Below are positions 11,101 through 21,340 of a stretch of 64,000 nt of DNA, in pieces. Both the position numbers and the translations under genes were made by a program. The notes beneath the pieces were generated by a model, which saw only the letters and a program-made list of their open reading frames with translations, did no database searches and was not told the origin of the DNA. Source of the stretch: Onthophagus taurus. Lineage: Eukaryota > Arthropoda > Insecta > Coleoptera > Scarabaeidae. The DNA lies in contig NC_091976.1 in NCBI RefSeq assembly GCF_036711975.1, positions 25,482,001-25,546,000 on the forward strand, read 5' to 3'. The first letter of the stretch is position 1. Each line of letters starts with the position of its first letter.

Positions 11101-14100
11101 ATAAGGGGTTTAAAGAGCACGAAAATGAAAAATTGTATCTTCTAATAGTAGTGTAGGTTTTTTGGGATACTTGGAGTACAATTCCGAGATTGAAGAACGA
11201 AGGAACTACTTCGTAGAGATTGTATGATACCGACACTAAAGGATGGTCGTGGTCATATCTTGGTATGATCTTGATAAATATGCTTTAAGAGACGAGCATC
11301 TTGGTGTTAAATCTTGAGCATCGATTTATTTATACATGAAAAGATATTTTAAATATAATATCTTAAACGCAATGGGACTACAAAATACTAAAATATAGAC
11401 CATCTACAAACAAATTGGAATATGTTTTTGTATTATATGACCCCAAATTTTTAGATCCAGGATCTAGAGGTACTTAATTGTTTGGAAGTTGCTACATCGT
11501 CTATCACCTGCTCTTCTTATCCAACCTAACTTAATCCAACTCAACCCAACCTAAGTAAATTCAACCCAAGTCTTCAAAAAAGTAAAAATATCATAACTTT
11601 CTCATAGCAAGAGTATTAGATTCCTCAATCTCTCTCTCTCTATTGATAGTACATTTCAAAAACCAAGTCAAACAATATTTAGTGTTATAATTTCGTAAAT
11701 AATTGAAATAGGACCTATGTCCATTAGCATTTTTTTTTGGTAATTGGATTAGCTGTGATATGTCAAAGTTTGATGGTGAGCTAATAAATCACCTGTATTA
11801 TATGCCCTAATTTTGTAATTGAAAAAATCTCACCTTGAAAAGAATGAATGAGGAAACTACAAATTTGCAATTAAATGCGCAAGATGTGCGATTCAAACCA
11901 CATTAAAACAATATGAAGGTACTGATAAAGCTGGAATAATGCTGGATCGCTGCTGAATAAAGGTCTTAAAGAGCATAATAAAAATGAAAAATTATATCGT
12001 CTAATAGTATTGTAGTTTTTTAGGAGACTTTGTGGCACAATTCCTACATTGAAGTACAAAGGAACTACTTCGTAGAGATTGTATTGTATTGTAGAGATGT
12101 TTTAATAATTAAGTTAGATCAGTGCGACATGTTTCGGGGTAAACATCCCCCTTCTTCAGGCACAACGTGAAAGTTATGAGATTCTGCATTTTGAAAGTTA
12201 AGCTTATAGTTTATTTTCTAGCCATGGTTCTTCATTTTATGTGGTTTGGTCAATTTTCCGTATCTTTGTTTGACAATTAGTCTAAGTGAGAATAAATAGT
12301 TGCTAATTTTGGAAGTACTTCATGTACAGGAAAATGCTGCATGGGTTGTGAAAACACTAACTGAAAACATTAATTATTAGCTATAAAATGGAATATATTT
12401 TTGTATTATATCACCCCAAATTATTAGATCCAGGATCTAGAGGTACTAAATTGTTTGGAAATTATTTGCTATATCGTCTATCCCCTGCTCTTCTCTTCTT
12501 ACCCAACCTAACCTAATCCAATCCAACCCAACCTAACCTAATCCAACTCAACCCAACCTAACCTAACCGTACCCAACCCAACTCAAGTCTTCAAAAAAGT
12601 AAAAATATCATAACTTTCTCGCAGCAAGAGTCTCAAATCTCTCAATCTCTCTCTAATGATAATCAAACTTTACTTGAATGTCCATTGTTTGAAGCAAATT
12701 GAAGCATACATTTGAAATTGATTTCAGGTTGGAATTTCTAAAATGATTAGTTTGTGATAAATTTAAGTTTATGAAACATTAAAATTTGGAAATTATTGAG
12801 GATGTTTGGGTTCATATCATAGATAGGGCTTCTTTTGGAGGCAATTCTTTGATATACAGTGTTTTCCAAAAGTAACACATAAATTATCATTCATTTGATA
12901 TAGAAAAATAGTAATGCGTAACCATGGTAACCAATTGTTACATATATTTTGTCAAAAATATCTACCATGGCAACCAATTGTTGCAGAATGTTTCGTCAAT
13001 TGACCAGGCAATATACAGTATTTTCCAAAAGTAACGCATATATTCCCATTAATTTGATAGAAAAATAGCAGTATGGCAGATATTTTCAACAAAATATATA
13101 TAACAATTGGTTGCCATGGTTACGCATGGCTACTGCAATTTTTCTATCTCAATGAATCGGAATTTATGCGTTACTTTGGGAAATATTGTATTTTTAGTGT
13201 AGATGACCTTTAAGTGTTCTAATTGCAGTTTGATTTCAATTTAAATGAATATGTTTTTGAGATTTAGACCGGAAAACAAAAAGTGTTTATTGGGTTTGAA
13301 CCGATCACTTAAATATTCATCATTAACACAAAACCGTTTTATTTAAATAAAATTGGTGTTAATTTAGAAATTTTTTATCATCCTTTTATTGTCAACTTTT
13401 TGTCATCTCCGCCGTTTTTTTCCTGAATAATTATTCAATTTTAGCCGTTCCCACTCACACTCAGACAATTCCCTCATTATCTTTTAGCGAATCTTTGTAC
13501 TTACTGTACCGTGCCGTTTCACTAGCGTAAAATTCATTTACTCAGCTTAATTAATTTACAATCGCATTGTTTGCGCGATAAAAATATCCTCTACGTCTTT
13601 TGATCCAATTGTGTATACAAAAACGGTGGATTCGTAAACGTTTTTGAAATCGTTTTTAGAAAATCAATTACTGTGTCGATAAATGTTGTTAATTGACAAG
13701 GACGAACGTTTGAACCGGATTTTTGAAATTAATTCGAAACAATTTTCACCTAATTAAGACATAAAATAAAAATTTGTTTTAAAGCTCTTAAAAAAACGTA
13801 TATAAGAAGCAGGTTGTAAATGCAGAGCTTTGCGCGCCTTATAAAAGATTTTTATAGGCTGGGGAAATAGAAAGAAGGTCTTCTCGCAGTCATGCCCAGT
13901 AGAAAACTCCGCCTTTAATGTCTTGGAGAAGAAGACTTGGGTTGTAAACGAACTCAAAAGGAATAAATTAAAGAGCTAAAATGTACTTTTTACGTTCGAC
14001 GTTTTATTTTATTTTTATTTTTTTGGTAACTCTTTGGGATCTTTCGTATAAAATCTGAACAAAGGACCCCTCTTAGTGCGGCACGCTTTAAGTTTTAAGA

Positions 14101-17100
14101 CCATGTAAAGTTGATAATTGGTAATTTTCAGTAATTGCTTTCTTCGAGATTCTGAGATCTCCATTCACCTGCTGAATCTTTTTTTTTATTTGGGATACCC
14201 GTACGGTCGTTATAAATGTTATTACCTGGTTTGGTTTTATCAAATCAAAACCCGTTTCAAAATAAATTTTCTTATTTTAGATAAGTACTTGAACTTGAAA
14301 AATCTTAATTACAATAAAACAATAAAATTATTAAAGATCTACCATACCATATTAAAAACATTATGTTTGCGTTTAGTAATTTATACTTACAATATAATAA
14401 TTAAGGTTGTTTATATTCTCCGGTAGCACGTTTCTAGTTCATAAAATAATAAATATCCGCTCGTAATTGGTGAAATATACCCGTCAAAACATTATAACGC
14501 CACACCCAAAAAACATTAATAACCTTTTTAACTTTTCATTATTATCAAAATAAATTTTTAAAACGAAAAAAAAATTCTATTTACGTTTTCTTTTCGATCC
14601 CGCTATAAAATGCTAAACATATTTTATTGCTTCCTTTCAAAAAATCGAAACCACCGCAGTCGCAAGATCGATACTCGCCTCGAATGTTTGCATTAACAAT
14701 TTAAAACCAAACAAAAAAATGGTCTTAACGGAAACACTTTTGATATGTGTATCAAGAAACTATCAGGGGATGTTTGCCTTTTAAATTTGAACGATACCGT
14801 AAGCGCCATGTGGTTTCTTTAGGGCGATGTTTGCGCTTTGTGTGTGTGTGTTCCAACATTACGATTCGAAATCGTGTGAATGTCTTCATTTAAAGTGTGT
14901 GACAGCGCAACTTTTTCGTTGATTTTTTGGGAGACTTTTAGAACCAAATTTTAAACAAACAAAAATTATTTATAGACTCTTTCGAATAAACTTTGTTTTA
15001 ATCGTTATTTTGTGTTGACTTAAAAGTTAACTTAGTTGTGTTAAGATTATTTTTAAATAAGTTTTTAGTTTGAATTATTACTCTAATTAAATAATCTTAT
15101 TCAAATTTATGAATTAGATGAATCAAAAATCTATTTTGAAAGGAATATAATGTCGAACTACGAATATAAGAAGTCGGCTAAAAAAAACAGTGATGTTGTT
15201 GTGATGGTTTACTGCAGGAAGTTCATGAATACACCAAATTACTCATTTGTGTTCGATACGGGTTCTCGTCCTCATTTACCAACAAGAAATTGTTAAAGAA
15301 GTGAAATTTTTAATAACAAAACTCTCCCAAAAATTATGACGTCGTTCTATTGCAAAAAAAAACGATGGGATTAAGAAATCGATGTGGACCACTTCATCAA
15401 AAGCAGCTTTTTAATTTTGCGTAGCTGTTACAAAGAAATATTTGTTATACTTTAGAAACAACTTCATATTATCATAGTTTTTTTCTTCCAAGAGTTGGAT
15501 TGAAAAAATTATGGAATAAAACACGATTCTGAAAGTTCTGGGAAGTCCCGTTTTTGGTAAAATAACTCATATGATGATGATGAACATCATATTTGTTACC
15601 AAAAGATGACATTTTCATAGATTGCTAAAACTCACACATCTCTTAGTTCGCAAGAAATACCTACAGTGTTTCACAAACACTCATAAGAGAACTGCGAAGT
15701 CTGATGAGGGTCAAATAGGAACACCAATTTATTCATGGAAGTACATTTGATCTGGACATTGCTATTTGCAAAATGACAACTTAAAAGAATCAAAATAAAA
15801 GGACATACAATCTATACCATCACTTGGAGGTGATATTAACTATGCATTTATTTCCCTAAGACCTGATTCAGGTCAATATGGACCTACTTAATAACAATCT
15901 TCTATTCCCCATATTTTTGTCATATCAGATCTGCATAAAAATAAATCTATCTACAAAAATTCGAGAGATGGGCTATTTGTTGATAATTATGGAGTACTAG
16001 GAACAGTTGATAATGTAGAGGAACTTTCCTCATTCGTTCTAATGATAGAAAAACCAAAATGCCAAAAATTGATGCATATAATGCAATATATTGATATGGC
16101 GACAAGATGTTATGTACACATTTTCCTACATAGAAAAGTGTCATTTTAGATAAATGATGTTCAGGGATAAAGTATCTGCACAAGGATTGCATAAGATTTT
16201 TGGACGATCCACTGCATTAGTATCATGCTTGTTGCTAAGCTCTCTTGAGCAATCTTCCTGCTCTCTTTTTTCTTCCTTGGTGCTATACACCACCTTGGTA
16301 ACACATACAGCATACGTTCTTCTACTTAATCTTGAAGAGGCTGCTTGAAAATAAAAAAATTCAGAAACAAAACTTTTTTGTCTACAAAAAACAAAACATA
16401 CTAAACGATGAATTTCTAATACAACTCTGAAGACAACATTAGAACAATCTTTGTATCTAACCCAATTTGGTGAACTTCAAAAATATACTGCAAATAGTTT
16501 AAGAAATCTACATTGAAATTGAAAAATTTATCGTCAACTAGTTATTAATAGTCGTAATAACGATTAGATAACTTTCCGAATTATGTAATTAAAGGAGCCA
16601 ATAAAATTAGTCGCAATTCATTCAACTTGCTTATTTGAAAAAATTATGCTACTTATTTATCTGACTCAATTTACCAAAATCTAATGGTTATATAAAATAG
16701 TTTGTCAAAATTTGTAAGAATGATTGTGACCGACGGTTTAAATATCCTGCTCAGATTGGGTTTTAGTTATATTTTTACAAAAGCTAGAAAGAAATCGTCC
16801 ACATCTATTACAAAAGTTTAGAGGAGATAATGAATTAGCACCTTTTTCGATAAAACTGGGCATACTTCTAAACTTAATAGGAACATGTCTGGAAAATCAG
16901 AATTTACTCTTTCTAAAAAAAAACCATAAAAAGAACTCAACTACTAATGCTGGGGCTAAAGAAATTAATCCACAAAAAAGTTTTAAAAAATTAACCCGTC
17001 GTAAGCAGAGTTACTACGACTAAATATAATTAACACAAATTTGTGAAAAGAAAAAAAATAGCAATGCAAGAAAAAATCCAACTCAATAAAGCCCTAGAAA

Positions 17101-17782
17101 ACAGAAAATTGTAAAGGCATAACTTAGTAACTTAGAAATCTCTCATTTTTCACATTATAAGAAAAAAAATGTTTAAACATAATAAATACACGCTTACAGA
17201 TGCAAATTTATGCTAATTGCTCAAAATGCACAAATCATTTTAAGCAGTAATCAATTATGCAATTTTATGCAAATTTATTGTTAATAAAAAGAGTTAAAAC
17301 TTACCAGGATTAGGTTGATTTTGATAAGAATTCTTCTTAATCCATTCATACGGGCTTCGAACGGGTGGTGGTCGATTAACAGTATGAGAAGAAGGAGCTT
17401 GTGGTGACATTTCACCCGGATTTAATCCCGGACTGGATAAATCGCTCCCGGAAATAGGTGATGGCATTTGCGGAACTTCGCCGCCGGAAACATGCGTTTG
17501 CATATCAACTGGATATGAAACGCGTTGATGATGTTGCGACGGTGGTTGAACCATTGGGTATCCTTGTTGGAAATTATGTACCAAATTTCCTTGAAGAAAA
17601 TCGTTTATATCCGGTGACGGTGGATAAATATGCGGTGTTATATGATGATGGTGCCATCCGTTTTCTTCCGCCTGAGCGAAACCTCCTTGGTGATGATAGG
17701 CTTGGTACCATTGGTGGTGTAAACCGTGATGTTGCATGTTTTGGTGGTTCACACTTGAACCTCCTTGTCTTGGATGAAACAT
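8117..17782 (-). CDS. cad: Caudal (Cdx-type) homeobox transcription factor, two coding exons
   Basis: Coding exons are 17782-17305 (donor CCTG|gtaagt) and 8439-8117 (acceptor tttag|GCAAA). 478 + 323 nt = 267 codons, 266 aa; the junction codon GGC restores [13 protein letters not shown]. An in-frame TAA two codons upstream supports ATG 17782. Exon 1 is His/Pro/Gln-rich and ends with SPYEWIKK, the Cdx hexapeptide-type motif that contacts Exd/Pbx. Exon 2 holds the whole homeodomain (about residues 162-222), including [14 protein letters not shown] and recognition helix [16 protein letters not shown], then a short tail with six glutamines. Caudal is a nuclear activator of posterior patterning and gut genes in insects. 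The homeodomain is not split by an intron. The 8.9-kb intron holds candidate regulatory islands and TE debris. An alternative upstream first exon cannot be excluded. Confidence 0.95.
8555..8800. promoter_or_regulatory. GC-rich island in caudal intron, candidate cis-regulatory module
   Basis: Strongly GC-enriched against an AT-rich intron, about 120 bp upstream of the second coding exon (in the direction of transcription). Contains CCCACGCCCA (GT/GC-box-like), inverted GGGGAA/TTCCCC blocks and a polypurine/polypyrimidine run. It translates on both strands but has no recognisable domain, so a regulatory role is the better guess. Confidence 0.3.
9240..9520. promoter_or_regulatory. Candidate autoregulatory module with paired Cdx sites
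   Basis: 9421-9428 CCATAAAG and 9443-9450 CTTTATGG are perfect inverted copies separated by 14 nt, each containing the TTTATGG core bound by Caudal/Cdx homeodomains. They lie in a GC-rich island inside the caudal intron. A self-regulatory enhancer is an inference from motif and position only. Confidence 0.35.
9955..10290. repeat. Dispersed CTAGTTCTAG / TTTAGCCG hairpin repeat
   Basis: Blocks of CTAGTTCTAG-type sequence flank a perfect 16-bp stem: CATTCGGGTTTAGCCG, a 14-nt loop, then CGGCTAAACCCGAATG (about 10044-10090). A partial copy (GGGTTTAGCCGTGCG) follows at about 10170. 10220-10280 is a second hairpin with arms CTTGCGGCCGAGGCGCTACA and TGTAGAGTCTCGGCCGCAAG. The first type recurs at 25350-25545. 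Confidence 0.7.
11515..11572. repeat. Short CCTAA-like degenerate tract
   Basis: Series of tccaacctaacttaatccaa-type words, the short counterpart of the longer tract at 12498-12590. Resembles the complement of the insect telomere unit TTAGG but with many interruptions. Confidence 0.4.
12122..12163 (-). ncRNA. Candidate type I hammerhead ribozyme
   Basis: On the minus strand, 5' to 3': GTGC (12163-12160), CTGAAGA (12159-12153; CUGANGA core), stem II with GGGG and CCCC (12151-12136), GAAA (12035-type core at 12135-12132), palindrome CATG as stem III (12131-12128), TC (12127-12126, the UH cleavage site), and GCAC (12125-12122), which pairs fully with GTGC. Every fixed element of the hammerhead core is present. 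The flanking gcctgaagaaggggga signature is typical of Penelope terminal repeats. Confidence 0.7.
12498..12590. repeat. Degenerate interstitial telomere-like (CCTAA)n tract
   Basis: Contains repeated CCTAACCTAA words mixed with CCAACCCAA and TCCAACTCAA variants. CCTAA is the complement of TTAGG, the ancestral insect telomere repeat. It sits inside one copy of the duplicated block, so it may be part of a transposon end and need not be a healed break. Confidence 0.5.
12855..13195. mobile_element. Tc1-like MITE(s), nested or tandem termini
   Basis: tacagtgttttccaaaagtaac at 12856 and tacagtattttccaaaagtaac at 13014 are two copies of one terminus; the opposite end (gttactttgggaaatattgta) lies at about 13170-13190. 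Internal ggttgccatggttacgcatg also matches 1668-1700. No transposase remains. Two left ends and one right end suggest one MITE inside another. Confidence 0.65.
13196..17293. other. 5' part of the caudal intron
   Basis: No gene found. 14640-14910 is somewhat richer in CpG and contains a TG run (14839-14850); it could be regulatory. 15100-16350 includes short ORFs without recognisable domains. The remainder is AT-rich. Confidence 0.3.
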
Positions 17783-18180
17783 TTTTTATTGAATCACTGA
17801 ACTATTTAAAATCCAAAATAAAACGTTTTTTTATACAAAGTCTCCTTAGGAGAGTCCTTGACGCGCACTCAAACTCGTAAGAACTAACTAACTAAAAAAA
17901 ACTGAACCTTGGTCCTGATACCTTCCAGGACGCTGACAGGAATAACTGGACGAGGGAAGGATCAGGAGTATTATCGGTTATCTGGGGCGGGCGGGACTTC
18001 ACCGGAGGGGGGCACCAATGGGACACCGATGGTGTTATAATGGTTCCTCGGTTCGGCAGGGCCAATAAAACGCGCCATACCAAATCCGAAAGGATAACGT
18101 TAATGACACGGTGACGTGGGGGAGGTAATTGTTTTCCATTCGCCTATTTTCCACGATAATCGATTATTGGAAAGATAAAA
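17783..18180 (-). promoter_or_regulatory. Probable 5' UTR and promoter of caudal
   Basis: Immediately upstream of the caudal start. 17930-18130 is GC-rich. The minus strand carries TTCAGTT near 17900, fitting the arthropod initiator TCAGTY, and TTTTATTGG near 18065, resembling a Cdx site. No TATA box is evident at a fixed distance. The exact transcription start is unknown. Confidence 0.4.
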
Positions 18181-19177
18181 CATAAAAAGGACCGATGATA
18201 AAAAAAAACTTTTAAAAAGTTTTTAGTATTATAGAAACATTTTTATAGCAAATATTAAATAATTAATTAAGATTTCCTTATTTTCTAGATATATACCTCA
18301 TACTCGGAAAAAGAGTTATTAATAAAAGAGTCTTATCATTATAACCTAAAACATAGAAATTAATATATCACCCAAATAAATATTGAAAACTCAATGTTAC
18401 CTTCGCAAATCACCAGAACATTTCTTAAATTTTGAGACTCATATTTTGCTCTTTTCTATGAATCTCATATTCTTAACATTCAGAATAATTACGGTGTGCT
18501 TATGATTTATATACAGCTTTATATATAAGATGACCTGTTAGTACATATTTTCATTTATTTCGCCTCCGACGGTAATGAGCAATTAATATTCTTAATTATT
18601 CTCCTCTTATAATGTTCCTCTTCGTCGCTGATTTTTAAGTGTAATTCTTCCTTTTTGGAGTATTTTAATACAATTTTTAATACAACATTGTTTTGCAGCT
18701 TGAGTTTATTTTATGACACTTTGTCTTTCTTCTCATTCAATTAGTAAACTTATTCTAAAAAGAATTAATTAAAATTATGATACCAATTTCAAATATAATG
18801 TTCATATGCAATGTTGCACGGCATTGTTAAATACTGCTTTGTATTCTTCCTAAAATGTAGAAGAATGTAGATATAAAATTGATATGAAAATCTTTAGCCT
18901 AAGAAAATAGAAAACATTGATATCATAACATATCATGTAATGGGAAATTCAAATCAGATTAATACATATCTAATATATCATATCATGTAGGTATTTACAT
19001 TAGTGATGGAAGATACCTAATTCATTTATCATTTATAGTGACAAATAGTGGATGAACATTTTTATTCACTCACGCTCTGACATGTTCAATAATTTAAGTA
19101 GAATTTTTTCGTACTCAACCTAAGTTACTTATATTAGTACTGAAAATATCATTTCGACGCATAATGACATGAGTCTA
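18181..19177. other. Intergenic AT-rich sequence
   Basis: No gene or known repeat recognised. Contains several atatcat/atgatat words around 18900-18990. Confidence 0.3.
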
Positions 19178-19179
19178 TA

Positions 19180-20550
19180 CCGGGTGTCCCTCAAAAGTGG
19201 CTCACCCCCATATTTTTCTTTATTATTGGTGATATAAGAAAACCATTTGGAATGCATAGTTAGGTCGCTAAAACGGATTATTACGACATGAAATCATTCT
19301 TTTTGTACTTCCGGTTATACCGGATGTGAGTACTAATTTCGCTATTTTTTTAAATCTATAATCTTTTTTTCTTCAGTTGGGTTGATAGTATAATTTCACA
19401 TAACTTTTACTTGAAAAAATTTTCACGATCGCTTATAATTTTTGATAAAAAAATTATTTTCGTTATTTTATAACGTTTCAGTACCTTCGGAAAATGTATT
19501 ACAACTTTTGACGCATAGTAGCTAGGTTAATAGTATAAACTACGTTATGTCCCTCTTGATTTGCTATTTCTCGAGCAGTGATCACTGCTATGCTTTAGTC
19601 AGTGGTTCTTTTTTAATAATGGTGTAAATTAACAGTTGTATTAAATTAGTTTTAAAAGAATAACGCGATCAAACAAGTAAGTTTAATTCAATTATTTTTG
19701 ATGTTTTATTTTTTTCTTTATTTTTTGTTCTTTTATACTAAATGTTCTGTAGCTGATAGTAACTTACAATGTCCATTGTACATTATAATTTGGATTGTTT
19801 ACTTTATTTTGGTTAAAACCTCTCAGATCACCTGACCTCACACCTTTAGATTCTTTTTATGGGATAAAATCAAAAATGAGCTGTATAATACACCAGTATG
19901 GTCTCGTGAGATATTAGAAAATAAATCGAGTTAGAAATTGTATTACCTAAATATCTCCGCAGGAATAACGTCGAGTCGGTAGATCGACAATTCGCAAGAT
20001 ACAATTATGTCAAAATCGAGGCGGGAGCATTTTGAAAATTTAGAAAATTAGTTTTTTTGAACTTACAATTGAATTAAATTTAATTGTTGGATAGCGTTTT
20101 TCTTTTAAAACTAATTTAATACAACTGTTAATTTACACCATTATTAAAAAAGAACCACTAACGAAAGCATAGCAGTGATCACTGCTCGAGGAATAGCAAA
20201 TCAAGAGAGACATAACGTAGTTTGTACTATTAACCTAGCTACTATGCGTCAAAAGTTGTAATACATTTTCCGAATTTTTTTTTTTTTTTTCAAAAATTAT
20301 AAGCGATCGTGAAAATTTTTTCAAGTAAAAGTTATGTGAAATTATACTGTCTACCCAACTGAACAAAAAAAAATGGTAGATTTAAAAAAATAGCGAAATT
20401 AGTACTCACATCCGGTGTAACCGGAAGTACAAAAAGCATGATTTCATGTCGTAATAATCCGTTTTAGCGACCATGCATTCCAAATGGTTTTCTGATATCA
20501 CCAATAATAAAGAAAAATATGGGGGTGAGCCACTTTTGAGGGACACCCGG
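19180..20550. mobile_element. Long-inverted-repeat (foldback) mariner-like element
   Basis: Starts CCGGGTGTCCCTCAAAAGTG and ends with its inverse, flanked by TA on both sides (19178-19179, 20551-20552), the mariner/Tc1 target duplication. The arms pair over roughly 480-500 bp (to about 19680 and from about 20070). The unpaired middle encodes on the plus strand PLRSPDLTPLDSFLWDKIKN (about 19825-19885), the block around the third catalytic D of mariner-like transposases. So this is a transposase remnant trapped between very long arms. Confidence 0.85.
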
Positions 20551-20829
20551 TATGTATAAATATGAAATTGGAATTTTTGTACAGAGAATATTTCAAAAAA
20601 ATATTTTGTTCGATTTATCGCTATCTATACAATTTTCCCATATATCCGATAATTTGTGGATGCCACGCCAAAAAAACGGTTGCTCTTTTGAGGGAAACTA
20701 GTTATCAAACCATTTTCGTAAGAAATAAAGCGCTGCGCTTCAAATTAATGCAAATAAGTAGTAATCAAATAAAGCCAAGCCTAGTGAATAAGTTTCATTG
20801 TACAGTTTTGCTGTGTATAATAGTACATT

Positions 20830-21340
20830 AGCATTGATAGCGTTTAGTATTAACGTTTTCGCCAAATTTTACATTGTCTTTCGTCCATGCGATTTGGCTT
20901 TGCAGTTGATGTGGTTTCTTGAACGTAATAGATTCTTAAAATATATACATCTATGACCAGTCACAATGGAGAAATGAAAATGACCTTCATTTGTACATGG
21001 TGAGCAACATTTTACAACTGGTTTTTCAGTTTTCCTGCTGTCTTTCATTCAGTTCATGTGGAACCCATTTTTCTATCATCTAGGTTTCTTTCAAACGTTT
21101 AGAGACGGCTTTCTCATATCACATTTAATTGATGTGGCATTTATCCAACAAATCTTGCTTTTTCGGTGGTCTTTCACATTCTTTGATTCTCACGTGAAAG
21201 TCGCCACGTTTGAATTTTTTAAACCACTCAAAGCATACCAAAAGTAAGCTCACCGTAAGCTTCGACAAGCATTCGATGCGATTTTGCAGTGGTTTTCTTC
21301 AAATCATAACAAAAAATCAAGCTTCCAGACACAAAATTTG
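20830..21340 (-). pseudogene. Decayed mariner transposase
   Basis: Minus-strand fragments appear in the correct order for a mariner transposase: WYALSGLKNSNVATFT/EWFKKFKRGDFHVRIKE (helix-turn-helix region), then KRLKET and WVPHELNERQQEN (conserved WVPHEL motif), then CKMLLTMYK and the region of the first catalytic D. Stops and frameshifts interrupt it throughout. Confidence 0.7.

Larger units (their letters stand above)
10380..12660. repeat. Internally duplicated Penelope-derived block in caudal intron
   Basis: Direct duplicates: 11030-11235 with 11870-12090, and 11395-11625 with 12365-12635; 10380-10445 also matches about 11795-11865. Inverted matches: 10660-10750 with about 12235-12320, and 10850-10880 with about 12185-12215. 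A hammerhead motif lies in the middle of it. The short minus-strand ORFs at 11000-11236 and 11871-12059 are the two copies of the same non-coding repeat. Confidence 0.6.

Noticed and set aside
14118..14426. 102-codon plus-strand ORF in the caudal intron
   Set aside because: Low-complexity Leu/Ile/Asn/Tyr composition of AT-rich DNA, no motif.
17458..17880. 140-codon plus-strand ORF over the caudal first exon
   Set aside because: Antisense shadow of the His/Pro/Gln-rich caudal coding exon.
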